64,000 nt of DNA, from positions 2,464,729 through 2,528,728 of the forward strand of contig NZ_LT896588.1 in NCBI RefSeq assembly GCF_900186615.1, in the 5' to 3' direction. The DNA comes from Parabacteroides bouchesdurhonensis (GTDB taxonomy: Bacteria; Bacteroidota; Bacteroidia; Bacteroidales; Tannerellaceae). The notes under the pieces were generated by a model. That model saw only the letters and a list, made by a program, of their open reading frames with translations, was not told the origin of the DNA and searched no databases. Positions within the stretch are counted from its first letter, which is position 1, and the number at the start of each line of letters is the position of its first letter. A program made the translations under genes and the position numbers. This document shows, piece after piece, positions 1 to 9,258 of this stretch.

Positions 1-240
1 TTGGGATTGTCTTCTCTTTCTTCCAATCGTATGAAAGTAGAAAGTCTTTTTATTGATGAAGGTTTTGGTTCATTAGATGCCGAAACTTTATGTGTTGCAA
101 TGGATGCATTAGAAAGTTTACGTACGCAAGGCCGTAAAATAGGAGTTATATCCCATGTGCAAGAAATGACCGAACGTATTCCTGTCCAAATAAGAGTAAA
201 TCGTGCCGGAAACGGACGGAGTTTTCTGGAGATAGTGTAA
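1..240 (+). CDS. sbcC: SbcC-type nuclease ATPase subunit, C-terminal fragment (5' end outside window)
   Basis: The first 79 codons of the window are the end of a longer gene. The fragment has an SMC/Rad50-like ATPase tail: a Walker B plus D-loop (LFIDEGFGSLD, residues 17-27 of the fragment) and an H-loop histidine (GVISHV). This arrangement is typical of SbcC, the ATPase partner of the SbcD nuclease, which opens hairpins and blocked DNA ends. The TTG at base 1 is probably internal and not the real start. The stop lies 10 bases from the end of the convergent antiporter gene. RecN or another SMC-like ATPase is possible, but the FIDEGFGSLD wording fits SbcC best. Confidence 0.8.
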   Translation: MGLSSLSSNRMKVESLFIDEGFGSLDAETLCVAMDALESLRTQGRKIGVISHVQEMTERIPVQIRVNRAGNGRSFLEIV

Positions 241-250
241 GTTCTTTTTC

Positions 251-2539
251 TTATTTACTCAATATGAGAGTAGATGGCATTTTTTGTAATGCTTCTTTAC
301 GGTGTTCGGAGATATCGTTCCATGTAGAATAACTAACTAGCATAAAATTATATCCGTTGAATAAATCAGCGCTTAAATCTTTGTTTGGCAAAAGAGTAGC
401 CTGCTTGATGGTTTTTGTAAACTCATTTAGTGATTTGAGAATTTTATCTATTCCCGGAGTTGTATTATTTGTTCTGTTTATGATACTTACAGTACCTAAG
501 GTTGTCTTTAATAACGTACGGGTGTAGTCGAGTAAGAATAAATCATCTTCGGAATTGATGATAACTATTACATTTGTTGCTTTTACAAAACCACGGTTTA
601 CAAATACACCTACCGGACAATAACTTTGCTCGATAAACATTTTTGTCTTATCCTTTAATAAAGCTCCCGGATAGAACCATGATTCGGGAGCTTTAAACCG
701 TTTGAAAAAGCGGTTGTAGAATGACGTACGATACCGGTTGGCGTCAATGTCGGTTGGTAAGTCGCTCATGGATATACCGGCGCCAACTAACAGAAAGTCG
801 TATCCTTCATTATTCACGATGTCGCAAATGTCTTGCCCTGCATTATTCGATACTTCATAACGGGTCTGAATAGGAATACCTAGTTTCTGGGCTCCGTACA
901 GGATTGGGCCAAAGCTGACTTCTTCAAAGTTATCAGTATGTAACGGATTCACATCCGAACCAACAGTCAGGTGAAGTGCTGTGATCTCCAATTTATTTTT
1001 TCTGTGTGAGAACATCTGGTGAGCTACATCCAGCATGATTTGTCCGTTGCTGGCACGACCGAAAGACAGCAATACTTTGAAGATACCGGATACCGGTTCA
1101 ATATGTTTTTGTTCAATTATTTTATCTCTTGTTTTATAGCAGAACTTGATGAACGATACTAGTGGAGTAGTCATAAAGGTTGTTACCAATGTCATAAGCA
1201 CTAGCATTACAAAAATTGTAGGAGGAAGTATATTCATTTCGTATCCTATGGTAAGTACTACTAACTCCATTAATCCCCGGGTATTCATTAATGCTCCGAT
1301 ATATAAACTGTCTTTCCAGCTTTCACCAACGAATCGGGCAGAGAAAAGAGCTCCTCCGAATTTACCGGCAATGGCTACAAGGATAAAGATTCCGCACATC
1401 CACCATAATTCCGGGCTGTTAAGTAGTCCTATTTCCGTGCGAAGTCCTGTAGATACAAAGAACAACGGAAGAAATAGAGCCAGGGAAACGTCTTCTACCT
1501 TCTCCGTCATAATCTTACGGAATTTAATGTTACCAGGCATTACAACGCCGGCAATAAATGCTCCAAATAAAGCGTGCAGTCCCAATATCTCTGTCAGATA
1601 AGAAGAAATAATAAGTAGCAGGAAGATGAAAGCAATCAATCCTTTATCTATAACTTCTTTATTGTGGTAAATATGTCCTATCATACGCAAAAAAGGACGT
1701 ACGGCAAGGAACATAATGACTATGTAAATAATAGAAAATGCAATGTTATAAATTGCACTGAGCATTGTTCCTGCCTGTGCTATTGCTACTACAACTGCCA
1801 AAAGACACCAAGCTGTAATATCTCCATTAGCAGCGCTGGCCAAAGAAATTGTGCCTAAGTGGGTTTTTGTAAGTCCCTTTTCTTGTATAATGCGGGCTAA
1901 TACCGGAAAGGCCGTGATGCTCATGGCAATTCCTATAAATAAAGCAAAAGAGAGAAATGGCGTTCCTTTGTCGGCATAAGCCTCATATACAAAATAAGCA
2001 GTTAACATTCCAAAAAAGAATGGAACGATAGTACTTGTATGGCTTATAAGGATTGTTTCTTTTAATTTTTTTCTTACTTCCGTTATATCCAATTCCATAC
2101 CAATGGCAAACATAAATAGAATCAGACCAAACTGGCTTAATATATTGATGTTAGCCAGAGATTCAGAAGGAAAAAGGAAACCTGAAACATCAGGCAATAA
2201 GTGTCCCAATATGGAAGGACCGAGAATAATTCCTGCTACAATTTCGCCAATAACAGTCGGTTGTCCTATTTTAAGGAATATCCAGCCGAATAGCCGGCAG
2301 GTAAGAAGTATAGTAATGATTTGAAGAAGTAAAATGCCAATGGGCGATTCTACGTGATGTATCAGTAATTTGATAAATAAACCGAATCCTTCGCCCAAGT
2401 TCTGAGGAGCGTCATATACGGACATAATAGCATCTTCCAGTTGCTGACTTTCTCCTTTTTTTGCAACTAAGTACATCAACGAACCGAAAACAATAATCAT
2501 CAAAAAGTAGAACGCTATGCTTTTTGCCCCTTTACTCAT
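251..2539 (-). CDS. CPA2-family cation:proton antiporter with C-terminal soluble domain
   Basis: Integral membrane antiporter, likely exchanging Na+ or K+ for H+ across the inner membrane. After one N-terminal helix (about residues 5-25) comes a block of about twelve hydrophobic segments (about 65-470) with the CPA2 signature GEIVAGIILGPSILG and the segment NGDITAW, at the position where CPA2 proteins carry acidic ion-binding residues. The last ~270 residues are soluble and resemble UspA-like domains seen on KefB/NhaS-type Bacteroidetes antiporters. I start at the ATG at 2539 (762 residues). A longer reading from a TTG at 2560 would overlap the -7 element at 2558-2565, so it is unlikely. Convergent with sbcC, divergent from glgB. 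The transported ion cannot be read from sequence. Confidence 0.85.
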   Translation of the reverse strand: MSKGAKSIAFYFLMIIVFGSLMYLVAKKGESQQLEDAIMSVYDAPQNLGEGFGLFIKLLIHHVESPIGILLLQIITILLTCRLFGWIFLKIGQPTVIGEIVAGIILGPSILGHLLPDVSGFLFPSESLANINILSQFGLILFMFAIGMELDITEVRKKLKETILISHTSTIVPFFFGMLTAYFVYEAYADKGTPFLSFALFIGIAMSITAFPVLARIIQEKGLTKTHLGTISLASAANGDITAWCLLAVVVAIAQAGTMLSAIYNIAFSIIYIVIMFLAVRPFLRMIGHIYHNKEVIDKGLIAFIFLLLIISSYLTEILGLHALFGAFIAGVVMPGNIKFRKIMTEKVEDVSLALFLPLFFVSTGLRTEIGLLNSPELWWMCGIFILVAIAGKFGGALFSARFVGESWKDSLYIGALMNTRGLMELVVLTIGYEMNILPPTIFVMLVLMTLVTTFMTTPLVSFIKFCYKTRDKIIEQKHIEPVSGIFKVLLSFGRASNGQIMLDVAHQMFSHRKNKLEITALHLTVGSDVNPLHTDNFEEVSFGPILYGAQKLGIPIQTRYEVSNNAGQDICDIVNNEGYDFLLVGAGISMSDLPTDIDANRYRTSFYNRFFKRFKAPESWFYPGALLKDKTKMFIEQSYCPVGVFVNRGFVKATNVIVIINSEDDLFLLDYTRTLLKTTLGTVSIINRTNNTTPGIDKILKSLNEFTKTIKQATLLPNKDLSADLFNGYNFMLVSYSTWNDISEHRKEALQKMPSTLILSK

Positions 2540-2557
2540 CGGCGAAACGGTTTGCTG

Positions 2558-2565
2558 CAAATATA
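2558..2565 (-). promoter_or_regulatory. -7 promoter element for the antiporter gene
   Basis: Reverse-strand TATATTTG matches the Bacteroidetes TAnnTTTG element and lies 19 bases upstream of the ATG at 2539. It decides the start in favour of 2539. No good -33 TTTG was seen. Confidence 0.5.
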
Positions 2566-2608
2566 AGAAATATCCGAATATTATCTCAAATAGTATGCTT
2601 TTTTCTTT

Positions 2609-2616
2609 TATCTTTG
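2609..2616 (+). promoter_or_regulatory. -7 promoter element for glgB-manA
   Basis: TATCTTTG matches TAnnTTTG and lies 23 bases before the glgB ATG. The -33 box is not clear. Together with the element at 2558-2565 it forms a compact divergent promoter region. Confidence 0.6.
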
Positions 2617-2638
2617 CCCAAAACCAAATAATTATAAT

Positions 2639-4750
2639 ATGGAGTCACTAAATCTGATAAAAAATGACCCGTGGCTGGCCCCTTATGAGGCAGCTATCGA
2701 AGGACGTTATCAATATGTCCTTGAGAAGGAGAGAGGCCTGACGAATAATGGTAAGCTAACTTTATCGGAGTTGGCTTCTGGTTATCTTTACTTCGGGTTA
2801 CACAAAACCACAAAAGGATGGATTTTCCGCGAATGGGCTCCTAATGCAACCGCTATCTATCTGATAGGGACTTTTAACGGATGGCAGAAGGATGATAAAT
2901 ATAAGATGAACCGTATCGACAACGGCATTTGGGAGATAGTGTTGGAAGAAGATGCACTTCATCATGAAGATTTATTCAAATTACTGGTAGAATGGAATGG
3001 AGGAAGTGGTGAACGTATTCCTGCCTGGATTCGCCGGGTTGTACAAGATGAACAAACTAAGATATTCAGTGCTCAGGTTTGGAATCCTGAGAATGTTTAT
3101 CAATTTAAGATTAAAAAATTCAAACCCAATACAGCGCCCTTACTTATTTATGAATGTCATATAGGTATGGCGACCAATGAAGAAAAGGTTGGCTCTTATA
3201 CGGAATTTCGCGAAAAGGTATTGCCCCGTGTTTTAAAGGATGGCTATAATGCGATTCAGATTATGGCTATTCAAGAACATCCTTACTATGGATCGTTCGG
3301 TTATCATGTGAGTAGTTTCTTTGCAGCTTCTTCCCGTTTCGGTACACCAGAAGAACTGAAAGAACTGATTGATGAGGCTCATAGTATGGGTATTGCTGTT
3401 ATTATGGATATTGTTCATAGTCATGCCGTAAAGAATGAAGTTGAAGGTTTGGGGCGTTTCGATGGTTCGTATAATCAATATTTCCTTAGTGGAGACCGTC
3501 GTGAGCATCCTGCCTGGGATTCGCTTTGTTTTGATTATGGAAAAAATGAGGTCCTTCATTTTTTGCTTTCTAATTGTAAGTTCTGGCTGGAAGAATATAA
3601 ATTTGACGGATTTCGTTTCGACGGTGTAACTTCTATGTTATATTATAGCCATGGATTGGGAGAGGCATTCTGTAATTATGGAGACTATTTTAACGGTCAT
3701 CAGGATGGAGATGCTATTGCTTATCTTACTTTGGCAAATAAATTGATACATGAAGTAAATAAGAATGCTATTTCTATTGCTGAAGAAGTTAGTGGAATGC
3801 CGGGTTTAGCTGCTAAGTTTGAAGATGGCGGCTATGGTTTCGACTATCGTATGGCAATGAATATACCGGATTATTGGATTAAAACAATTAAGGAAAAAAA
3901 GGACGAAGACTGGCATCCTTCTTCTATCTGGTGGGAAACAACTAACCGTCGTGCCGATGAAAAGACAATCAGTTATGCAGAAAGTCACGATCAGGCATTG
4001 GTTGGAGATAAAACGATTATCTTCCGGCTGATTGATGCTGAGATGTATTGGCATATGCAGAAAGATGACCGTAACTTTATAGTAGATAGAGGTATTGCTC
4101 TTCATAAAATGATACGTCTGTCAACAGCGTCTACCATTAACGGCGGTTATTTGAATTTTATGGGAAATGAGTTTGGACATCCGGAATGGATAGATTTTCC
4201 TCGTGATGGCAATGGCTGGTCATATAAATATGCTCGCCGCCAATGGGATCTAGTAGACAATCTGGATTTGAAATATCATTATCTGGGAGACTTTGACAGA
4301 GAAATGCTAGAGTTGATAGGTAGTGTGAAGAACTTTCAGGACACTCCTATACAGAAAGTCTGGGATAATGACGGAGATCAAATACTGGCTTATATGCGTA
4401 AAGACTTAGTGTTTGTATTCAACTATAGTCCGACAACATCATTTACAGATTATGGCTTTCTTGTTCCGCAGGGAGAATATGAAGTTTTACTAAATACGGA
4501 TGCTACCCGCTTTGGCGGTTTTGGGCTAGCAGACGATAGTGTGCATCATTTTACCCAATTCGATCCTTTATATAAGAAAGAAAAGAAAGAATGGCTTAAA
4601 CTTTATATTCCGGCACGTTCGGCTGTTGTACTCCGTAAGGTAAAAACCGGATCGTCGGAGATAAAGGAAAAAGTATCAGATATAAAGAAAACAACAGCAA
4701 AGGCTACGACAGCCAAAGCTAGAACAACAAATAGTAAAACTAAAAAATAA
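2639..4750 (+). CDS. glgB: 1,4-alpha-glucan branching enzyme, eukaryote-like GH13 type
   Basis: Makes alpha-1,6 branches in glycogen by cutting and transferring alpha-1,4-glucan chains. An N-terminal CBM48 sandwich (about residues 55-160, with WIFREWAPNA and LIGTFNGWQ) is followed by the GH13 barrel. The visible catalytic residues are the nucleophile D328 in FDGFRFDGVTSM, the acid/base E382 in SIAEEVSGMPG and D451 in AESHDQALVGD. The wording of these motifs is closer to eukaryotic GBE1 (GH13_8) than to E. coli GlgB, as is usual in Bacteroidetes. The last ~30 residues are a Lys/Ala/Thr-rich tail unlike the rest of the enzyme. Eleven bases separate it from manA, so the two are probably cotranscribed. 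Confidence 0.93.
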   Translation: MESLNLIKNDPWLAPYEAAIEGRYQYVLEKERGLTNNGKLTLSELASGYLYFGLHKTTKGWIFREWAPNATAIYLIGTFNGWQKDDKYKMNRIDNGIWEIVLEEDALHHEDLFKLLVEWNGGSGERIPAWIRRVVQDEQTKIFSAQVWNPENVYQFKIKKFKPNTAPLLIYECHIGMATNEEKVGSYTEFREKVLPRVLKDGYNAIQIMAIQEHPYYGSFGYHVSSFFAASSRFGTPEELKELIDEAHSMGIAVIMDIVHSHAVKNEVEGLGRFDGSYNQYFLSGDRREHPAWDSLCFDYGKNEVLHFLLSNCKFWLEEYKFDGFRFDGVTSMLYYSHGLGEAFCNYGDYFNGHQDGDAIAYLTLANKLIHEVNKNAISIAEEVSGMPGLAAKFEDGGYGFDYRMAMNIPDYWIKTIKEKKDEDWHPSSIWWETTNRRADEKTISYAESHDQALVGDKTIIFRLIDAEMYWHMQKDDRNFIVDRGIALHKMIRLSTASTINGGYLNFMGNEFGHPEWIDFPRDGNGWSYKYARRQWDLVDNLDLKYHYLGDFDREMLELIGSVKNFQDTPIQKVWDNDGDQILAYMRKDLVFVFNYSPTTSFTDYGFLVPQGEYEVLLNTDATRFGGFGLADDSVHHFTQFDPLYKKEKKEWLKLYIPARSAVVLRKVKTGSSEIKEKVSDIKKTTAKATTAKARTTNSKTKK

Positions 4751-4761
4751 AAACACAGTTT

Positions 4762-5736
4762 ATGTTGTATCCGTTTACATTTGAACCGATTCTCAAGAAG
4801 ATTATCTGGGGCGGTTCTGATATATGTCCGTTTAAAGGCATTACTCCGGTACAAGATGGTATCGGTGAAAGTTGGGAACTTTCCCATGTGGAAGGAAACT
4901 ATTCAATTGTCGCTAATGGCGAATTAAAAGGCCGCTCCTTAGATGAATTGATCCGTATCTATGGAAAGCAACTGCTTGGCGAAAAAGTGATAGAACAATT
5001 TGGTTCTACGTTTCCATTGCTTATTAAGTTTATTGATGCGCGAGATAATCTGTCAATACAAGTTCATCCGGATGATGAGTTGGCAAAGAAACGTCATAAT
5101 TCGTTTGGTAAAACAGAAATGTGGTATGTTATCAATGCAGCCACGGGGGCAGCATTGTATTCCGGATTCTCTAAACAAATTGATGCAGATGAGTATGTGA
5201 AGAGAGTTGAAGATAATACAATCATGGATGTATTACAACGTTATGAAGTTAGTGCCGGAGATGTGTTTTTCTTGCCAGCTGGTCGTGTGCATGCTATTGG
5301 TGCCGGTTGTTTTATTGCAGAAATACAACAGACTAGCAACATTACTTATCGTATTTATGATTATAATCGTAAAGATGCAAACGGAAAAGGACGGGAGTTA
5401 CATACGGAATTAGCTAAAGATGCGATTGACTATACATTTTATCCTGATTATCGTACACATTACAAAGCGCATACAAATGCAACGGTAGAACTAGCTAACT
5501 GTAAATACTTTACTACAAATCTGTTAGAATTGGATACTATAATGGTTCGCGATTTTTCGGAATTGGATTCATTTGTTGTCTATATCTGTATGGGGGGCAA
5601 AGCAACCATTCGAGATAATAAAGGTAACGATATTACTATTCATCAGGGACAGACTGTTTTGATTCCTGCTGATACGGAAGTGATAACTATCTCGCCGGCT
5701 CCTGGTGCAAAGTTCATGGAGACATATATTGGATAA
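4762..5736 (+). CDS. manA: Class I mannose-6-phosphate isomerase
   Basis: Zinc enzyme interconverting mannose-6-phosphate and fructose-6-phosphate, feeding mannose into glycolysis or supplying GDP-mannose synthesis. The cupin-type metal site is visible: Q100 and H102 in IQVHPDD and E119 in KTEMWY, with a further histidine expected in GRVHAIGAG. The family signature IQQTSNITYRIYDYNR follows. At 324 residues it matches the short bacterial form. It follows glgB by 11 bases and ends in a clear terminator. Mannose supply fits the nearby GH92 mannosidase gene, although that is a separate transcript. Confidence 0.92.
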   Translation: MLYPFTFEPILKKIIWGGSDICPFKGITPVQDGIGESWELSHVEGNYSIVANGELKGRSLDELIRIYGKQLLGEKVIEQFGSTFPLLIKFIDARDNLSIQVHPDDELAKKRHNSFGKTEMWYVINAATGAALYSGFSKQIDADEYVKRVEDNTIMDVLQRYEVSAGDVFFLPAGRVHAIGAGCFIAEIQQTSNITYRIYDYNRKDANGKGRELHTELAKDAIDYTFYPDYRTHYKAHTNATVELANCKYFTTNLLELDTIMVRDFSELDSFVVYICMGGKATIRDNKGNDITIHQGQTVLIPADTEVITISPAPGAKFMETYIG

Positions 5737-5771
5737 TAGAATCCTTTTTAAGTATTGTAAAATAGCTATAG

Positions 5772-5806
5772 AAAAGACGCGTTCTCAAAGAGATTGCGTC
5801 TTTTTT
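5772..5806 (+). terminator. Rho-independent terminator of glgB-manA
   Basis: Nine-base stem AAAAGACGC / GCGTCTTTT around a 15-base loop, ending in a T run. It lies 36 bases past the manA stop and may also serve the convergent AraC gene. Confidence 0.75.
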
Positions 5807-5896
5807 CGTATATAATGAAGCTAAAAGTATATATACAGCGTTAGAATCGTTGCATGTTATAACTCTATATGTATGATTGGGGCAAAAAAGCAATGT

Positions 5897-6802
5897 TTAG
5901 TTTTGTGCTACCTTATAATCGCCGGGGGCTATTCCTGTAATCTTCTTAAAGATGCGGCTAAATTGTTGTACATTTGGATAGCCTAGCTTCTCGGCTACTG
6001 TGCCAGCTGTATATCCTTGTTTCAATAGCATTGTTTTGGATGCTTCCAATCGTTTGAACTGGAAATATTCGTGGATGTTCTGTCCTGTCTCAAAGTATAA
6101 TAAGTCACTGAAATAGTGGGTAGACAGATGAAGTTTGCCGGCACAGTATTCGGTAGAAGGTAAAACTCCTTTCTTCAACTTTCCGGATTGGATGTACTCG
6201 TCCAGCAATAGATTGGTCTGGCGGATGATAGATTTATTCGCCTCACAGCGTGTAATGAACTGACGCTCATAGAAACGGGTGCAATAATCGAGCATGAGTT
6301 CGATATGCTTTGTAATCAGTTTTTTGCTGTGGTAGTCTATAGAGTGTTCCAATTCATCTCCGATGTTGTGCAAGCAGTCCATAATTTTACTTTTTTCGCG
6401 TAAGGACAAGTGAAGGGCTTCTTCCAGTTTGTAGAAAAAAAATGTATAATCTCCTATATGCCCACCCAGCGGGGTATGGCAGAGTAAATCGGGATGGAAT
6501 GCAAGCAACCAGCCTTTCCGGCGGAGCAGCTTGTGATGGCTTATTTTGATGGACTTGCCCGGAGTGAGGAACAGGAGCGACGCATTGGAGTAATCGTAAT
6601 ATTTACGCCCATACAGGAAGTCTTCAACGTCGCTTTCCATCATAATGACGGTGTAGAAATCAAATTTGATGGTACATTGCTCCAAATTGGCTTTTGACAA
6701 ATCAATAACACTGACAAGAGGATGAAGCGTCTTGCAGCCCAAACAACAGTTGAATTCGTATACAGTTTCGATATTTAATATGTTTTTTTTCATATTATGC
6801 AT
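5897..6802 (-). CDS. AraC-family transcriptional regulator (downstream copy of a tandem pair)
   Basis: DNA-binding regulator of 301 residues. The C-terminal ~100 residues hold two helix-turn-helix units typical of AraC/XylS, including HLSTHYFSDLLYFETGQ and KLGYPNVQQFSRIFKKITG, then the common ending PGDYK. The N-terminal ~180 residues are a cupin-like sensing domain with no ligand I can name. It is a clear paralogue of the gene just upstream, sharing wording such as KSIIRQ/KDILMQ, CTRFYERQF and LHPLVSVIDL. Its ATG overlaps the upstream stop by eight bases (6795-6802); an ATG at 6793 would avoid the overlap. The close CMD/cupin and redox operon are the likely targets. Confidence 0.88.
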   Translation of the reverse strand: MHNMKKNILNIETVYEFNCCLGCKTLHPLVSVIDLSKANLEQCTIKFDFYTVIMMESDVEDFLYGRKYYDYSNASLLFLTPGKSIKISHHKLLRRKGWLLAFHPDLLCHTPLGGHIGDYTFFFYKLEEALHLSLREKSKIMDCLHNIGDELEHSIDYHSKKLITKHIELMLDYCTRFYERQFITRCEANKSIIRQTNLLLDEYIQSGKLKKGVLPSTEYCAGKLHLSTHYFSDLLYFETGQNIHEYFQFKRLEASKTMLLKQGYTAGTVAEKLGYPNVQQFSRIFKKITGIAPGDYKVAQN

Positions 6803-7694
6803 TCATCTTCTTGTACTCATTGGGTGAACACCCCACATTCTTCTTGAATAAGCGAGAGAAATGTTGTGTATACTGAAATCCTAGTTCGTAGGCTATTTCG
6901 GATACAGACCGGTTGGAATTTATAATCCGATCTTTGGCGAGGCTTATGAGCTTGGATAATATATACTGTTGGGCTGTCTGTCCGGTTTCCTTTTTAATGA
7001 GGTCACCAAAGTAGTTGGGAGAAAGGAAGACCTTGTCGGCAAAATACTTGACGGTTGGGTAACCCTTGTTTTCTGCATTCTCCCCTTGAAAATAATTATC
7101 CAACAGAGACTCAAACTGCATAAGGATATCTTTGTTTACTTTACTGCGGGTATTGAACTGCCGTTCATAAAAACGCATACAGTAATCGAGTAGTAATTCG
7201 ATGTTTTTGGCTATTAGTGTTTTACTGTGCTTATCTATAGCGTGGTTCAATTCTATCCGGACTTTATTAAGGCAATCAATGATGATTTGTTTTTCCTCTT
7301 CGGACACGTGAAGTGCCTCATTTACTTCATAAGAAAAGAAAGAATACTTTTTGATATTCTCTCCGAGCGATGTACCCCGTATCAAATCAGGATGGAAGAC
7401 AATGCCAACTGAAGAGGGGCGGGCATCTTCCTTCAATTCAATCCCGATTACCTGCCCGGGAGCGAAACTGACAATTGTTCCTTCCTGATAATCGTATAGC
7501 TTTTTTCCGTACTTCAAGTCGCCGCATATGGTCTGCTTCAAAAAAAGCGAATAAATTCCCATATTCATACGGACATGGTTGGGGAAGGTAGTCGCTTTTG
7601 TCAAATCCACTACTGCGACCAATGGGTGTATGGTTTCCAGCCCATACAGTTTGTTGTACTTGTCTATAGTATCTATTTTTATTATTTCATCCAT
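6795..7694 (-). CDS. AraC-family transcriptional regulator (upstream copy of a tandem pair)
   Basis: 299-residue AraC/XylS regulator with an N-terminal cupin-like domain and a C-terminal double helix-turn-helix (VFLSPNYFGDLIKKETGQ, ELGFQYTQHFSRLFKK). It shares the paralogue's central motif (N/H-IELLLDYCMRFYERQF) and overlaps that gene's start by eight bases, so translation is probably coupled. A -7 element lies about 95 bases upstream. Tandem overlapping AraC paralogues suggest either heterodimers or two related inducers. The target genes are inferred from position only. Confidence 0.88.
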   Translation of the reverse strand: MDEIIKIDTIDKYNKLYGLETIHPLVAVVDLTKATTFPNHVRMNMGIYSLFLKQTICGDLKYGKKLYDYQEGTIVSFAPGQVIGIELKEDARPSSVGIVFHPDLIRGTSLGENIKKYSFFSYEVNEALHVSEEEKQIIIDCLNKVRIELNHAIDKHSKTLIAKNIELLLDYCMRFYERQFNTRSKVNKDILMQFESLLDNYFQGENAENKGYPTVKYFADKVFLSPNYFGDLIKKETGQTAQQYILSKLISLAKDRIINSNRSVSEIAYELGFQYTQHFSRLFKKNVGCSPNEYKKMNA

Positions 7695-7787
7695 ATTTAT
7701 AGTGCATTATATAAGATTATTCCAAGTTATTGCATGACTTATCCGCATTGTAGTTTGTATTTGTAAACGTAAATATTTGAATTAAAA

Positions 7788-7795
7788 CAAAGATA
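7788..7795 (-). promoter_or_regulatory. -7 promoter element for the AraC pair
   Basis: Reverse-strand TATCTTTG matches TAnnTTTG, about 94 bases upstream of the ATG at 7694. It implies a leader of about 85-90 bases. No convincing -33 box. Confidence 0.45.
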
Positions 7796-7872
7796 GAAAT
7801 AAAAATTACAAGGATTTCAGACGATGCGTGAAATCTGTAATTGAGGTTATACTATCTGTAATCGGGGTACGA

Positions 7873-8991
7873 TTATTTCAGTTTGTCATATTCTGCATCG
7901 GTCACCGGTTCCAGCCATTCGGCACTTGCCCCTTCGGCGGGAACACCGATGGCGATGTGCTGAAACCAACTGTCGGCTGCGGCGCCATGCCAATGTTTCA
8001 CTTCGGCAGGAATATCAACCACGTCACCGGAATGCAGTTTCCGGGCGGGCTTGCCCCATTCCTGATACCAGCCTCTGCCACCTACACAGATCAGGATCTG
8101 TCCGCCACGGTGATGAATGTGCCAGTTGTTACGGCAGCGCGGCTCGAAGGTGACGTTTGATACCGGCAATTTCCCCTCACCGGTTGCCAGCGGAGCCAAG
8201 TAACTGTTCCCTATAAAATAAGGGGCATAGGAGGTATTCGGTTCACCCTTCGGGAATACACTGTTCTCTATGGGTTCGCCTTCTTTCAGTTCTTCACCAT
8301 AGACTTCGGCGATGGCTTTCTCCGCACGATAAGCCTCGGTCTCGCCTACTTTTTGCAGCAGTACGCCGGGGATGGAATGTATTTCCGCATCCGTCAGTCC
8401 CATGTTCTTTGCTCCACGCACATGCGATTTCAGTTGAGGCTCCACACCTTTGATGCCGGACAGGGCGCTGACGGTCACTAGCTCACGTTCCGGGAAAGTC
8501 AAATTGTTTCGTGCGAAAATATCGCCGAAAAGATGCGCTTTCAAATAATAATCGGTAGCTGGGGCAAACGTATAATTGAAGGGAGTGCCGCTAAGGCGGG
8601 TCTGCACAGCCGTGCCTTCTTTCAAGGCATCAAAATCTTGGGGCAATGCATCGGCATCTTTGCCTTCCTTATCTATAATGCCCTTTGCCTTGCGCTCCTC
8701 CAATATTTGCCGGAGGACTCCCAAGGCATTAAGGCTGCGGGGAAAGCCGGTGTAGGCATAGAGATGTGAGAGTGCTTCTTTTATTTCACTGATTGTCAGG
8801 CCTTCGTCCAAACCTGTATGGATGGCTTCCGAAAGATTTTCCAAATCACCCTTTGCCTCAAGGCACGCGATGGCAACCATATTCCGTTGCCGTTCATTCA
8901 ATACATTTTCCATATTCTGTTGTGCATTAATGGGATGGCAGACGGCTACGGTCAGTAGCGCTGCTGCTATCAGTTTGTTAATCATTCTCAT
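7873..8991 (-). CDS. Exported protein with two carboxymuconolactone decarboxylase domains and a C-terminal cupin
   Basis: 372 residues. A signal peptide (about residues 1-23, ending INAQQ) predicts export to the periplasm. Two CMD-like helical domains follow (about 30-105, and 140-220 with FPERELVTVSALSGIKG), then a cupin (about 255-355) whose metal ligands are suggested by NWHIHHRGGQ and VKHWHG. Neither CMD domain has the CxxC of AhpD, so alkylhydroperoxidase activity by that mechanism is not expected. CMD-plus-cupin fusions are common beside flavin reductases and aldo/keto reductases; the substrate is unknown. Its promoter is divergent from the flavoprotein operon, and the AraC pair lies immediately downstream. 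Confidence 0.82.
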   Translation of the reverse strand: MRMINKLIAAALLTVAVCHPINAQQNMENVLNERQRNMVAIACLEAKGDLENLSEAIHTGLDEGLTISEIKEALSHLYAYTGFPRSLNALGVLRQILEERKAKGIIDKEGKDADALPQDFDALKEGTAVQTRLSGTPFNYTFAPATDYYLKAHLFGDIFARNNLTFPERELVTVSALSGIKGVEPQLKSHVRGAKNMGLTDAEIHSIPGVLLQKVGETEAYRAEKAIAEVYGEELKEGEPIENSVFPKGEPNTSYAPYFIGNSYLAPLATGEGKLPVSNVTFEPRCRNNWHIHHRGGQILICVGGRGWYQEWGKPARKLHSGDVVDIPAEVKHWHGAAADSWFQHIAIGVPAEGASAEWLEPVTDAEYDKLK

Positions 8992-9031
8992 ATAAATTGT
9001 TTTTTCACTATTTCATATTGAGTTGCTGCGA

Positions 9032-9039
9032 CAAAGATA
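9032..9039 (-). promoter_or_regulatory. -7 promoter element for the CMD/cupin gene
   Basis: Reverse-strand TATCTTTG matches TAnnTTTG and lies about 40 bases upstream of the ATG at 8991. With the plus-strand element at 9214 it frames a divergent control region of about 170 bases in which AraC operators would be expected. Confidence 0.55.
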
Positions 9040-9213
9040 CGTTCCATTCAGTAAATGGCTTGTGCATAAATTACTGATTATCCAACCATTATTACTGTTT
9101 TAAGCAGGCTATCCCCGTCACCGGTTTATCCAAGAACGGCAGAAAGGCAACATTTCCGTAATTCGGGTCATGTTATCCGTAATTTATCTACAAAGTACCT
9201 CCCTGTAACAATG

Positions 9214-9221
9214 TATTTTTG
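9214..9221 (+). promoter_or_regulatory. -7 promoter element for the redox operon
   Basis: TATTTTTG matches TAnnTTTG. Transcription would begin near 9226, which excludes an in-frame ATG at 9211 and favours the ATG at 9259 for the first gene. Confidence 0.55.
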
Positions 9222-9258
9222 CAACATGAAAAATAACCAATTAAAACAACATACAATT

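Noticed and set aside
2540-2560. TTG start for the antiporter at 2560
   Set aside because: It overlaps the -7 promoter element; the ATG at 2539 is downstream of the expected transcript start.
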